Source: Coffea arabica
Lineage: Eukaryota; Streptophyta; Magnoliopsida; Gentianales; Rubiaceae
Assembly (NCBI RefSeq): GCF_036785885.1
Contig: NC_092323.1
Coordinates: 6,116,501-6,180,500, forward strand
DNA: 64,000 nt
Reading direction: 5' to 3'
Positions 46,289 through 59,172 of the stretch are shown here, piece after piece (within the stretch, counting starts at the first letter, position 1; every line of letters starts with the position of its first letter). Both the position numbers and the translations under genes were made by a program. The notes under the pieces are model-generated. The model was given only the letters and a program-made list of their open reading frames with translations. It had not been told where the DNA came from and did not search any database.

Positions 46289-49200
46289 ATGCCTCCCCGG
46301 GACGAAGAGGAACAGAGATTACTGGTGAACCCACTTCTGGATTCTTCCGATGAAGAAAGAGCCTATGATTCTACAGAAAAAGTTCACATAATAGGAGCGG
46401 ACGAACCTAATGAAGGAGGAGGAGATAACAGCGACGTTTGCTCCACCAAGGCGCCGCCATTCTCTTGGAAGAAGCTCTGGCTTTTCACTGGGCCGGGTTT
46501 TCTGATGAGCATAGCTTTTCTTGATCCGGGTAACTTGGAAGGGGACCTTCAGGCGGGTGCCATTGCTGGGTATTCTTTGCTATGGCTGCTGTTGTGGGCC
46601 ACGGCTATGGGGCTTTTAGTCCAGCTCTTGTCGGCTCGGCTCGGCGTGGCTACTGGGAGACACTTGGCTGAGCTCTGTAGGGTGGAGTATCCCACGTGGG
46701 CTAGGATTCTTTTATGGGTCATGGCTGAAGTGGCTTTGGTTGGGGCTGATATTCAGGAGGTTATTGGCAGCGCCATCGCTATTAAGATTTTGAGTAATGG
46801 GTTGTTGCCTCTTTGGGCTGGTGTCGTCATCACTGCTCTGGATTGGTAAAATGCTTTCTTTCCCCCTCTGCTCTGAGTGATTTATTTCGATTTTTATGCT
46901 TGTGTTTAGTGGTTGTCTGTTCTAAAGTTTTAAGCTTTAGACCTTTGAATGTGAAAGACTGATGCCTTTTTTGTGACTCTTGTGATATGCTGATGATGAA
47001 TGGTTTTTAAGAATATGATGGATCGTTTGTTTATTGAGAATTTTAGGTAACCAAGTAATTAGCTTCTGGGGTGGTTGCTATGTGAAGTAACCATTTGATT
47101 TTACTAGATTTTGGAACACTCGTATTTGTTAGGTCTTTTGTTATTACTCTCTGTGATTTGTGAAGATGTTTCCCAAGATTTGACTTGCTGACTTGATTTT
47201 CCACCATGATGTCGTGATGCAGTTTTATATTTCTATTTCTCGAAAATTATGGGGTCAGGAAGCTCGAAGCACTTTTTGCAATTCTCATAGCAACCATGGC
47301 GCTCTCGTTTGCATGGATGTTTGGTGAAACAAAACCAAATGGTGTTGAACTTCTTCTTGGTGAGACACTAAATTATTATTATTATTATTATTATTTTAAC
47401 GATATGTGGTACCTTATTCAATTGTGTATTTTTAAGCTTGCCTATATCTGACATTGTCCATTGGGATGTTAGGTGTTTTGGTTCCAAAACTGAGCTCCAA
47501 AACAATAAAGGAGGGAGTGGGAGTTGTGGGTTGCATTATCATGCCTCACAATGTATTTCTACATTCCGCTCTTGTACAGTCAAGAGAGATCGACGCCCGC
47601 AAGATAGGCAGGGTTCGAGAAGCAATCAACTACTACTCCATAGAATCCGCAGCTGCCCTTCTAATTTCTTTCATCATCAATCTGTTTGTTACAACGGTTT
47701 TTGCGAAGGCATTTTATGGTACTGAACTAGCCAATGACATTGGCCTCGTGAATGCAGGCCAGTATCTTGAGGAGAAGTACGGTGGAGGATTGCTTCCAAT
47801 TATATACATCTGGGCTATTGGATTATTAGCTGCTGGTCAGAGTAGCACCATCACTGGCACTTATGCTGGTCAGTTTATCATGGGAGGTTTCTTGAACTTA
47901 CGGTTAAAAAAGTGGCTGAGAGCACTGATCACTAGGAGTTTTGCCATAATTCCTACCCTGGCTGTTGCTCTTATTTTTGAAACCTCTGAAGGATCATTGG
48001 ATACTATGAATGAGTGGCTGAACATACTTCAGTCAATTCAGATACCCTTTGCCCTTATTCCTCTACTTTGTCTGGTCTCCAAGGAGGACATAATGGGTGT
48101 ATTCAGAATTGGCCCCATTCTGAAGGTATGTTCCCTTCTTAAAAAGATATGACAATTTTGCATTTAATTGTGCATTTTCATCATTCATTATAGCCTACAT
48201 TGACAGCTAACTTTATAAAATTAGATTCCTTGATGTTGGTAAAGAGAACTATCATTGCAATTTTATAGTTCTACAGGGATTAGTTTCTTGATCAGCTTGC
48301 TTAAATGTTATTTTGCATTGTGCTGCAATGTTGATGACATTCTGATTTTAGTTGTATTAAATTCTCATTAGATATGCAGTAATTGGAATTTTTCCTCCTC
48401 ATTCTTGTTTCAATTGGTTTGCTATGATATAAGTGATGTGTAACTTCTGTGGTCATTTGCTAGAGGCTTATGAACAAGTTCTGTGTGTATTTATCCAAAT
48501 TCTTGGAGTTCTTAGGTTGACTTCTGCTGTTGTGTGACACTTTGGAGTACTTTACTGTAGAGGAATGAAAATTGTAGCTCCTCACATTAGTCTTGCATTC
48601 AACTCAACATTGTCTTTGGCATGACAAACTAATTTGAGTGTTCTGTCCATCCCATAATCTGGCTTTATTAGGAGCACGTGGTATTATATCTAGTACTTTC
48701 TAAAAGCTTAAAACGTATATGCCCTCTACATCATGGGTAGAAACTTTAAATCTGAATCCAGGACATAATATAACTTTCTAGTTTTGATTTTGTCATTCCC
48801 CACTCCCTATTTAGTCCTTGTAACCACCATCTGATTTGTAATTTGACTTATAGTTGAAGAAACTGTAATTTGACCAAAAAACAAGTCAATTTTTTTTTCT
48901 GTACTAATTTATTTAGCTTTTGGCATGTTTGCCGGGAAATAGGTTTGATTGTACAGATACTATTTGTCTTTGACCAATGACCTGTCTTTGTGTGGACTCT
49001 TCTCATGAGGACCTAATGTTCTTGTTACTAGAATTAGTTTTTTTACCAATCACGAAGTGCACAAATCTTGCACTTTTCTGTTCAAAAATTCCACATTACT
49101 GCCACAAAGTTTCGAGAACTTTTATAATTAATGTTCTTGCCCATGATCAAGCAAAGGCTCAAGTATGTGATGATGGCTCCAGGTCTTGTGCTTGTTTTTA

Positions 49201-49705
49201 CCTTCTTTATTCCGTGACCTCTACAATCTGCACGTTTTGATATTTTTCTTTTGTTTTTGGTTCGTTACTTCTGGTTTGTTAGTTATTCCAAAGTTACGTG
49301 GTCATACTAGGTGCCATAACATTTCCACAGTGTGGTATATTTCTGGAGCCTTTGTCATTTTATACATTTAATGGTCAAACACAACTAAGAGACCAATACG
49401 TGATAGTTGGATCTGGCATCATCAGAATCAACATATAGAGACACAACTTATACACAGATCTTTTGAATTTCTTGGGTTTCTTCTTGCAGATAATTTCATG
49501 GCTAGTTGCTGTTTTGATCATATTGATTAACGGATATCTCTTAGTGGATTTCTTCTCATCTGAAGTCAGTGGAGTGATACTTACATCAGTCGTATTTGTT
49601 TTTACGGCTGCATATGTGGCTTTTATAGTATACCTTGTATCACGAGGCATTACCTTTTCTAATTTTCCATTAAAATTCAAGAGGCTCACAAACTCAGGAA
49701 ATTAA
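46289..49705 (+). CDS. NRAMP divalent metal transporter (NRAMP3/4/2-like)
   Basis: Seen: four exons, 46289-46845, 47223-47359, 47473-48125 and 49490-49705, GT-AG, giving 520 aa. The acidic cytosolic N-terminus carries a dileucine signal (EEQRLLV, then NPLL). Multiple membrane helices follow, with the metal-binding DPGN motif (in [16 protein letters not shown], about residue 77) and the MPHN motif in helix 6 ([13 protein letters not shown], about 254). The transport signature [20 protein letters not shown] is intact. Known: NRAMPs co-transport Fe2+/Mn2+ and related metals with protons. Arabidopsis NRAMP3/4 sit on the vacuole membrane and need an N-terminal dileucine; NRAMP2 is in the trans-Golgi network. 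Inference: vacuolar or endomembrane metal release. The ATG at 46289 is chosen because upstream in-frame codons include no ATG. Intron 3 is 1.36 kb. Confidence 0.95.
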
Positions 49706-50458
49706 TCGATGATTCTGTCAATGACTTGCCAAGTGCGCAGCACTCAGGACTTTCCATCTCTGGTATTGCCAACTGTTTCTCTGCCAGAAAGATCCCTTGT
49801 GCATATAAATGTTTTCCATCTCTGGAACGCGCAATAGGTGTCTACAAAGATGGTGACAATCACTTACCTGAATCGCTTGTGGGAAATTTGTACTAGTTTC
49901 TGTGCAATTTTGCAATTCTCATCCCTCTATGTATTGGAGATGGGAAAAGCAAGGCCCAATATAGATCTGAGGTGAAGTATTGTATGTAGTAGTAGATTCC
50001 AATATACATTTTTTTTTTCCTAATCTGAAGGGTGGGGGTGGAGGTTGTCACTGTTGATATTGGCCAGTGTAGAGTATTTTGGAATTAATCCTATGGCAAG
50101 GAGTCCTTAATTTTATCTAATGTTTTTTGGTTGCTCTTTTTTTCATGTTAAAAGTGGTTTTGCCTCATTTTATTCTCCATTTTTTTCTTGACGAGTCGAT
50201 ATAAGCAGTGGAAAAGATAAAATGTCACTCCGAAGTTCACTTTGCCTTCTTCCATCATAGTTAAAGGCAGGCCTGCCTTGCAACCTGGAAGTCTAGTTTT
50301 CTTCTTGACTCTGCATTGGGCTGAGGTGTCCTTGCTTTCTTTCATCAAAAAGTGTAAGAAGGTCCAATCCAAGATTGAAGGTAATGTTTTAATCCCTTCT
50401 AAATAATTGAAGGATGCAATCTAGTAAAAGGATGTTGGTATCTATCTGATTGGCATCT
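49706..50458. other. 3' flank of the NRAMP gene
   Basis: Probable 3' UTR over the first 400 bases (T-rich, ATTAAT-type sequence near 50085). No other gene seen before the hairpin at 50459. Confidence 0.5.
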
Positions 50459-50525
50459 GTATACTTGCATGATCATCTTTGCTTGCCTTTGATGCAAGTA
50501 TACGAAGGCAAGAGATGATCATGCA
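50459..50525. ncRNA. Candidate hairpin (possible microRNA precursor) with two alternative stems
   Basis: Seen: 50466-50489 pairs with 50505-50525 over 21 bp, broken only by a 3-nt bulge (arm TGCATGATCATCT-TTG-CTTGCCTT, 15-nt loop). The same left region also forms a perfect 12-bp stem, GTATACTTGCAT (50459-50470) with ATGCAAGTATAC (50492-50503). The two stems overlap and exclude each other. It lies about 750 bp downstream of the NRAMP stop. Known: plant microRNA duplexes are about 21 nt with few bulges. Neither arm matches a conserved plant microRNA that I recall. It could equally be a small inverted-repeat relic. Confidence 0.35.
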
Positions 50526-52216
50526 TAGCTGCATTTGGCTAGTTTCCTATTATGTGAGCTATGAAATTTCTCAATAGTGGGATTCCCTTTCAATTTCGAA
50601 CGTTTGCATTTTGACAAAGGCTGATTCAAGTGTCACTCACCCTTTGAACCCTGAAATTTAGCAGTATTTGAGGGTCGCTGCTGATGAATGGCAGCCTAAG
50701 TTGGCGCTCTGCATGCATGGGGGCTGCCAGTGGTAATCCACTGGAAGCTGAGTTTTTGTTACAGCCACTACAGGCTCTAAGCTAAGAGTTTGGCAAAAAA
50801 CTCTACAAGCTTGTTCTTGCCATTTTCTTACCTGCATTAGGGACCTCATATCTGTTGCTGTTTCTAGTTACGAGGCAAAATCTAGTATTTGTGTTTTTTG
50901 ACTGACCTGATGGGTCTGGATTGACTATCTTCCTGGCTTCCCTTTGCAGGATTCTTCCTGCGAGTCAAGTAGGTTGTTTGTTGGTTGGACAAGCGAATAA
51001 GTAATCCGAGCTTCTAGTATGTTGTACTCCATTAATTCTTCTGTTCAGGTCTACTGCAAGCATGATCGACGGGACGAGGCAAACTGAGGCAACATGACTT
51101 CCAGCTTGCTGATGGAGGCAACATGACGTTAAAAAAAAAAAAAGCAATCTAGGATATACATGGTAATTGAATGATTTCTGTTATTAGTTTAGCAAATGGA
51201 GAAGCCACGTTGTTAACCTCAATTAGAGTTGAAATTTCACTTTTAGAAACACCTAGAAGAAATTAGTGGGCTTCAAATAATTTTTTTTTTTTTTAATTTT
51301 TCTGCTAATCCAAGAATTACGGAGTCAAAGAGTTACGTTAGAAAGAAAATGCGATGATATTGTTATGGCTGGATATTTTCTGACCTTCCCAAAATATCCT
51401 CCTCCCAAGTCCTACCCCAGTAAAATACGAAAAGATAATTGTGTATTTTCACCTTGTTATTGGTGGGGTGAGAACGACAGAAATTGGAAGAATATAAAAG
51501 TTGACCGACCACCTCAAAACTTTGACATGTTCGACTACGCTGGTAGCAGACTTTCACTCGAGAGACAGCAAGCGTGCAAGAACAGGCCGCTAACGCTCTA
51601 CCCTGGGAGTCTCTCATAATTGATAATCCTCGTGGTTTTTAAGTGGTCAAAATGAGAAAGTCGGAAGTGGCGCGCGCGGCAGAAGATGCACTAGTAGTAT
51701 TTAAAGAAAAGAATTAGACTCGGATCACTCTTTCTTTTTCCTGTTTATTTCCAAAATTAACACCTTAATACAAAAAAAAAAAAAAAAGATGCACCACCAT
51801 TATTTAGTATTTGATTGGAGACGCATCTCATCTCACCACTGTTTTGTGTTATTTGATGCATCCGAAAAGGAAAGGTAGTTAAAAGAAAACTCCAATACAA
51901 CGGAAAATTCCAGGTAATAATGTGGCACTTTTGTCACCCTCACGGGAGGCATTTGGAATATTTCCAGCAGACCTCTTTCATCATCTATCAATTCAATCTT
52001 GAACGGATGAAAAACATGAAGCTGTTAAAAGTGAAACCAAATGCAACAATTATCAAACCTTTTATCAAACAATCCGGCAGGCGTACAAGCAATTCTAAAT
52101 CTATCTGGGCTTGCGTATCATTAATTACTCGTCTAGCAGTTTAACTATGTGAATTATCTGTTAAATACTTGTCATTAGCAGTTCACTTATTTCTTATGAT
52201 GCTTTTTTTTTTCCTC

Positions 52217-52339
52217 AGAAAAAATTGTCACGTTTCCCGTGAACACATTTTCCTATCACCCTTTTACTTCACATATATCAAATCATTACAGTATTTTTTT
52301 TTATAAAAAATCCAGAAAACTGCAATCCAAACAAGGCAT
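52217..52339. mobile_element. MITE of the TTTGGATTG family (subfamily A), left end lost
   Basis: The core and right end (CACATATATCAAATCATTAC, then GCAATCCAAACAAGGC) match the copies at 7.9 and 42.2 kb. The left terminal repeat is not recognisable. Confidence 0.5.
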
Positions 52340-52787
52340 AAGTATAAAGTTTGTGAAGATGAGATGATGTGCTATTTAATATTGGGTTATAAGTAAGAAG
52401 ATTGATTTTTATTACAAATCTCACCAACAATACACGCTCAAATTTGGACCCACTGATTTGAGGGTTAAAAGCGTTTAAAATGTATCATCCAACCGTTCGA
52501 CTTTTGCACATATGGAATAAACCCACCAACTCCTACCTTTGCTGATTTGGACATAAAACCTGAACCTTTTAACAAAATATCTCTTCTTCAACCGCTTTCT
52601 CCCTAATTCCATGGTATCTTTTGAATTTCGGTTTTTTAAAATATATATATATATATGTTTATTATCCCCTTTTTCTATATGTTATTCAAAGACACTGCAA
52701 CATTTTCACACGGTAAGTGTTGCAGAGTCAAATAGTCTCGCAATATTATTGATTGAGAATATAATTTTTGGATTTTAATACTACAAA

Positions 52788-52953
52788 TCTGTTTGGATTG
52801 TGAATTATTAGAGATATTTTTACTGTAGCACTTTTTGTGATGTGATGTATGTGAGATAAAAAGGTAATTGGGAAGGTAAAAAGGTGTATTGGAAATTGTA
52901 ATGATGATGTAAGTAAATAAATTTGGGAAAATAAAACCCAATCCAAACAAACG
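52788..52953. mobile_element. MITE of the TTTGGATTG family (subfamily B)
   Basis: Left end TCTGTTTGGATTGTGAATT; right end on the other strand CGTTTGTTTGGATTGGG. Shares a long nearly identical core with 43049-43218, showing recent activity of this family. Confidence 0.65.
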
Positions 52954-53439
52954 TATTATTATTCACATGGTAAATGTTGCATAGTCAAGAGTCAAATATC
53001 CTCGTAATACTACTATTGATTGAGAACTTAATTGTTGAAGAAGCATTGTTCTTGAATGTTAAACTCAATCTCCATTTGATTAGATGAATCGAAACTGTCT
53101 TATGCAAAATGGAGAAGATTTTTTTTTTTTTTTTTGGGGTTGAAAGTTACCTATTAAATAGTAGTGCTTTGATGAGTCCTAAGAACATACAAAACTTGAA
53201 ACAAAATCTTAACATAGCATAAGAATTTAAGTTTTTTGGGGGTGGGGGGGGGGGACAAATTGAATGCTTTTCCAACCTTTTTTTAAAAAGAAAAAAGAAA
53301 AAAGAAGATAGATTACAAATTCGTTATTTGAGCCCAAGACAAATATGGTTAATTGTTTATTCATGTACACAACCAAAACTCCGGGACAATTAAAAAAAAA
53401 AAAAAAGGACGTGGACAAAATAAAAGCATTAAGTAGTAA

Positions 53440-53604
53440 AAGAGAAATAAAATAACACGGGAAAGACGATGACAGAGAAAACCACCAGCAGGAGCTGAAC
53501 GACGAGGAAATTTTACAGAAAGTCTTTAGACGGGGAAAGGTTACCAAGTTGAACCAAACCCCCTCCAGAAAACGACGACGTTGCTCTCTTCTTCTCCAAC
53601 CAAG
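53440..53604 (+). promoter_or_regulatory. Probable 5' UTR exon of the PUB4-like gene
   Basis: A less AT-rich stretch ends in a good donor (CCAAG|GTATTC at 53604), followed by 2.7 kb of T-rich intron-like sequence. The coding exon opens at 56321, just after an acceptor (TTGACCAG). The transcription start is not determined. Confidence 0.45.
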
Positions 53605-56320
53605 GTATTCACTTTCTCCTTTCTTCAGCAAATTTATTTGATCCGTCGCCTAGGGTTTTTCTTTTTCGTCTTCTGTTCCTGATCCTTGTGGTTGTGATCG
53701 CGTTTGTTCTTCCAAAATCATTTCAATTAAAATTAAGCTCAGAAAGAGAACAAATTCATCTCGGGAATCCTAATTCCATTGCCGTGGACGTGAATTGGAC
53801 GCTTGTGGATGTGAAATGTATGCTCATGTACTGATTTGTTACTTACGAATTGGTTTTTCTCACTTTCTATATGAATAGGAAATTGCTTATTTATGTTGCT
53901 TTTGCTGATTTATCTGGTTCTTTTGTTCGAGTTCTTGATATATGTCTAAATTTTTTGTATTCTTGAGAAGCACTTGGTGGTTTCGTTGAGGTTTATGGGA
54001 TAGTTGTTGATTTTAGCCTGCTTTTTTGAAATTTCAAGTGGTTTGCGTGGAAATGTTTGCCAACCATAATCACTTACAGGAACCTCACCCAAGGCTTGTC
54101 ACTGTTACTTTGAGGTCAAACCATAAAAAATTCAATTGCTTTTAGGCAAGGTAAGTATGTTTGTCAGGTTCAATTTTCATTTCTTAAAAGCAGATTTTTT
54201 TTTTTTTTTTAAATATGTATTTTCTGGTGCTGTTGCTTGTGGTACACCTCAATGAAGTCGATGGTTCTGCAATTGAATTTTTATAAATCTGGTAGGGTTT
54301 GATAGAGCTTGAAAAGTACTAATATTGTATAATCCTTCATTTCTTCAAGAAATTCATTTTATTTTTATGGGAAAAATTTACTAAGCATTTGCAGTTTTAG
54401 ATAATTGTCTCAATTGTCATGCTTTGTAAGACATCGTCCTCCTTTTACAATTGGTGTCAGTTCTGTGTCATTTAGAAAGTGTCTGTGAATTTTATTTTTA
54501 GGCTTCCCTATTGCCCATTGGAATGCCTTTATACCCTGGCTGCGGCATACTAAATCAAGTAATATCAAGTCATGTTACTCATTCTTTTCCCAGTTTTTGC
54601 ACTTATATCATGAATACTTGTTTTACTGAACCATATGCTGGCATGAAACTCATTAGGCGCTTGAAGCTAAATTTTATCTTGGTTCCCTAATAGGGATTTA
54701 TAAACTTTTCCCGTGGTCATATTTTTTGGTCCTTCGGTTTCGGACTTTAGATTTAGAAGTTGGCTCTAGTTTGAGTATGCACTCTCAGTAACCGAGTTTC
54801 TTCGATTTGTTGAATAGTGTACCATGCAACAGGAAAGCATCCAGACCTGTTGTTTGGTTTCTGACTAATCTCTTGCCGTCTTTCATTCCTCACTTCTCTT
54901 CTCCACCCTTTTTGCAAAGCACATCCATAAAAACTTCTTTAAATGTTACTATGCACTCTTGTAAAACTTTCTCATCACATTCTATTACCTATTGGCTTTC
55001 TGAAGTGGCAAGAACAAGCTACAGATCTTCTTTTTTAGAATACTTATTAGGAAAGGAAATACATTGGGGCATAGGTCCCCTGTCCCCTATCCTTTATCTA
55101 GACGTGTTGTGGTGTAAAAAGATGCAAATCCAACAAGAAGAGAAGGCAGGGTTCGGTGTTTGAAAGGTGGGGCCTAGTGGTTCAAGTATCTCCATTCTCG
55201 TGCAAATGTCTATCCCTACGCACCAAAGCTTCTCCCATACTCTCTTATTTTGACAACAAATGATGCTTCTCCCTAGAAATAATGCTTCAAGTGATTGCCA
55301 ACAATTACTTATCTCTCACCACTTTGACAACTTAGTTGCAAGTTGCACTTCATTTTTTTTTAAGTGAAGTAGTGAGAGCAGATTACCGTATCTAAAGTTA
55401 ATTTGCATTCTATGGGATTCACGGTTGACAGTTTTCTCTTGCAGGTTATCAGCATTTTGTTGTTCCTTCTATAATAGCCCAATTGACCTAAGTCATTTTA
55501 AGGATACTCTTCTTCCCTCTGTTTACTTTATCAGCGATCAGCACCATACGAAAGATTGCATGAGGGATTAAATTTACAGCTTTACGAAGTAAGGTATTTT
55601 TTCTGTTTTGTGTGAATGGTGGCTATAAATTTTTGTTGAGTTGCAGCTAATCTTAATTGTTCGTCTTGCATATTACTATACAAGTGAGCATATAAAAGAA
55701 TCAAGTTATTTTTAAGGTGCCCTTTAGGTTTTGAATTACCAGATCTGTCTTTTCAAAAATTTCATACATAAATAGAAGAGATCATTCAAATTTAGGTCCT
55801 TCAGGTTTTCTCAATGATAGGAGGTGGAAAATGCTCTGAATAACTGGATGTGATAATTTATTTCTGTATATTGTCAACTACTCAGGCAAACAGTCTCTCT
55901 CTCTCTCTCTCTCTCATGCACAACCTACTGACATACACACAAGTTGATTCCTTATCTGTATAACTGACTTGCTTGACTGAAAGCAGATTAGAAAACCCGT
56001 ATGTGTGGATGCGATTTTTTACACACAACAATCAATAAAGGTGCCACTCTTTCTCTATTGACCAAATTTTAGGGAAAAGATGTTTTATTATCTGTCAGAA
56101 GTTCTCTTTCTTCCTGTTGCACTTGTTATAAAACAGTGTAATTGTTGCATCTTGGTTTAAGCTGGAATAATTCTCTTCCTTTTTATTTGTTACCTATTTG
56201 TTGTAGTGAAAATTCCATTTCTTTATAGTCTTGTTTTAAAGTTCACTAAATTTTGGTAAAGGAATCTTTCAAGAGAGTTCATTCTTGATCTCTGAACCCT
56301 TTCTCAATTCGATTGACCAG
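53605..56320 (+). other. Long 5' UTR intron of the PUB4-like gene
   Basis: T-rich with no coding potential. It contains a (CT)n run at about 55893-55914 and may include further non-coding exons. The frame at 54807-55163 shows no family motif. Confidence 0.5.
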
Positions 56321-56325
56321 GTGGA

Positions 56326-59172
56326 ATGGAGATAAAGTTGCTAAAAGTGCTTGTAAACAGTATATCATCTTTTTTTCATCTGTCAGCTCGTGAAAACTTA
56401 AACTTGCAACCAGTTCAGAAGTATTATCAAAAGATTGAAGAGATACTGAAGTTGGTAAAGCCAGTTCTGGATGCCATCATTGATGCTGAAGTAACTTCTG
56501 ATGAAAAGCTTCAAAAGGCATTTACTGGGCTTGGTAATGCTGTTGAAGATTTGAGGGAGCTCTTTGAGAACTGGCAGCCACTGATGAGTAAAATTTATTT
56601 TGTATGTGTTGAGATCCTCTATTTACAAATATCTTGAAAATATTAATGCAAGGAAGAAGGCAGAACAGAATATTTCAGCTAATTTAATATGTTGAAATAG
56701 AATCTGTCTTTTCCTGTGCTGCATGTTAATTGGGACAACTGATTTTGGAACCATTGACTAGTGGAACATAATATTTGCCTGATATGTAGGTTCTGCAAGT
56801 TGAATCACTGATTGCAAAAGTGAAAACTTCTGGACTGGAAATTTTTGAGCTGCTGAAGTCTTTTGATGGATTCCTCCCCGCGGAATTAAGTGTGGCATCT
56901 TTAGAGGTATTGATTCAATGAATTCTATTTTGCTGGTGTTGAAAAATTGGCTGTGGGTTGTGTATATGATGACTTGTTTGCCTAATGTAGTGTTCTTTGA
57001 GTTGCAGCTCTGCATACAGAAACTCAAGCATTTAGGTAGTGAACAAACATCAGCAATTATTACAGAAGCTATTAAGGATCAAGTGGAGGCATCTGGAGCA
57101 AGTTCGGACAGCCTGGCAAAAATTGCCGACTGCTTGCGCTTAAAATCAAATCAAGAGCTTCTCATTGAGGCTGTAGCCCTTGAAAAATTGAAAGAGAATG
57201 CTGAACAAGCTGAGAAGAATGGAGAAGCTGAATATTTAGATCAAATGATTGCTCTTGTCACCCACATGCATGACTGCCTAGTTTTGATGAAACAGTCCCA
57301 AAGCTGTAGCCCTGTATCAATACCTGCCGATTTCTGTTGCCCTTTGTCACTTGAACTCATGACAGACCCTGTAATTGTTGCATCTGGACAAACTTATGAG
57401 CGGGCATTTATCAGGAAATGGATTGATCTTGGGCTTACTGTTTGCCCCAAGACACGGCAAACTCTAGCACATACCAACCTCATTCCTAATTACACTGTGA
57501 AGGCACTAATTGCAAATTGGTGTGAAACAAACAATGTGAAGCTGCCTGATCCCTTAAAGTCTATGAGCCTGAACCAGCCTGCTTTGCTTCTTGCACATGC
57601 TGAGTCTGGTGTACCGAAGGATTCCCATGTTCAACCACATTCCAGGAGTAATCGTTCTGCATCACCAGATTCAACTAGGTCTTTAGGTTCTCCTATCGGG
57701 TCCTTAATCTCATCTAGTGTAATCCAACAAGAGGGATCACCTCCATCTCATCCACATTCATCTTCTGAGGATTCTCTGCCTGGAGTAGCTGGAAATGGAC
57801 ATGGGCTGGATATTGAGAATGTGCCACGGAGAAGTTCTGAGGATAGATTGGTCAACTCCGGAGATAGAAGTGGTCAGCTTTATTTGTCCCCATCTAGAGA
57901 CAACAGTGCTGGGGCAGATGAACAGTCATCTCAGGGTCATAATAGAACTCAATCAGCTTCTAGCACCCATTCTAATTCAATGCCTGGTGATGGCAATGAG
58001 GCACCCTCCCAGGGCTTAACTTATGGTTCTGATGTTTCGGGGGAGGTTACATCGGCTCCCCAGCCAGCTTCTAATTTAATTACACCACAAAGAGAGCCAG
58101 AGTTTGCGTCAAGACTGGAGACAAGATCTCGAAGCCAAACTATTTGGCGTAGACCGTCTCAGAATTTTGTTCCAAGAATTGTTTCTTCTCCTGCAGTTGA
58201 AACAAGGGCTGATCTTTCTGGTGTTGAGGCTCAGGTTAGAACACTAGTTGAGGACTTGAGGTGTACTTCCTTGGATGTGCAAAGAAATGCCACTGCTGAA
58301 CTTCGCCTACTTGCTAGGCATAATATGGATAATCGAATTGTGATTGCAAATTGTGGTGCTATTAGCTTATTAGTTAATCTACTTCATTCAGCAGACACCA
58401 AATTACAAGAAAATGCAGTTACGGCTCTTCTCAACTTATCAATTAATGATAACAACAAGGCTGCAATTGCAAATGCAGATGCAATTGAACCTCTGATTCA
58501 TGTTCTTCAGACTGGTAGTCCTGAAGCAAGGGAGAACTCTGCTGCCACTCTTTTCAGTCTTTCAGTCATTGAGGAAAACAAGGTCAGGATTGGGAGATCA
58601 GGAGCAATTCAACCTCTAGTAGATCTATTGGGAAATGGAACCCCAAGGGGAAAGAAAGATGCTGCCACAGCTTTGTTTAACTTGTCAATATTTCATGAAA
58701 ACAAGGCACGTATTGTGCAGGCTGGTGCAGTGAAGTACCTTGTAGAATTGATGGACCCTGCTGCAGGTATGGTTGATAAGGCAGTTGCTGTTTTGTCGAA
58801 TCTTGCAACTATTCCAGAAGGAAGGACGGCAATTGGCCAGGAAGGAGGAATCCCAGTTCTGGTTGAGGTTGTTGAGCTGGGTTCTGCAAGAGGTAAGGAG
58901 AATGCTGCTGCTGCTCTCTTGCAATTATGCACTAGCAGCAATAGATTCTGCAATATGGTTCTCCAGGAAGGTGCAGTTCCACCTTTAGTAGCATTGTCAC
59001 AATCTGGTACCCCGAGAGCCAGAGAAAAGGTATTTTATTAAATCGTTTGTGGTTTCTTTTTCTTTGTTACCTTTTTAGGCGTTGAGTTAAATGTAACGAG
59101 GCTTTGGCTCTTTTGCAGGCCCAAGCACTTCTTAGCTACTTCAGAACCCAACGAAATGCAGGCCGGGGTTGA
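56326..59172 (+). CDS. PUB4: U-box / armadillo-repeat E3 ubiquitin ligase, PUB4-type
   Basis: Seen: four exons, 56326-56601, 56790-56906, 57008-59029 and 59119-59172. All are in phase 0, giving 822 aa. The N-terminal UND domain spans about residues 1-225. The U-box starts PADFCCPLSLELMTDPVIVA (about 238) and runs to about 310, with the conserved SGQTYERAFIRKWI core. A long Ser/Pro-rich linker follows (about 330-535). Armadillo repeats cover about 539-815, with blocks such as LQENAVTALLNLSIN and ARENSAATLFSLSV. The end, AQALLSYFRTQRNAGRG, is the PUB4/PUB2 type. Known: the U-box recruits E2 enzymes; Arabidopsis PUB4 acts in chloroplast quality control, root meristem peptide signalling and immunity. 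Length is close to Arabidopsis PUB4 (about 830 aa). The short last exon encodes 17 residues. A 5' UTR intron of about 2.7 kb is likely. No damage seen. Confidence 0.95.

Larger units (their letters stand above)
50526..53440. other. Spacer with two MITEs, no gene recognised
   Basis: A 13-bp direct repeat GAGGCAACATGAC occurs twice near 51080-51130. The frame at 51365-51619 has no family motif. Two MITEs lie at 52217 and 52788. Poly-T and poly-G runs lie near 53119-53135 and 53240-53254. Confidence 0.5.

Noticed and set aside
53227-53631. 134-codon minus-strand frame as a gene
   Set aside because: Low-complexity Phe/Leu/Ser translation of poly-A and G-rich tracts; it overlaps the likely 5' UTR exon of the PUB4-like gene.
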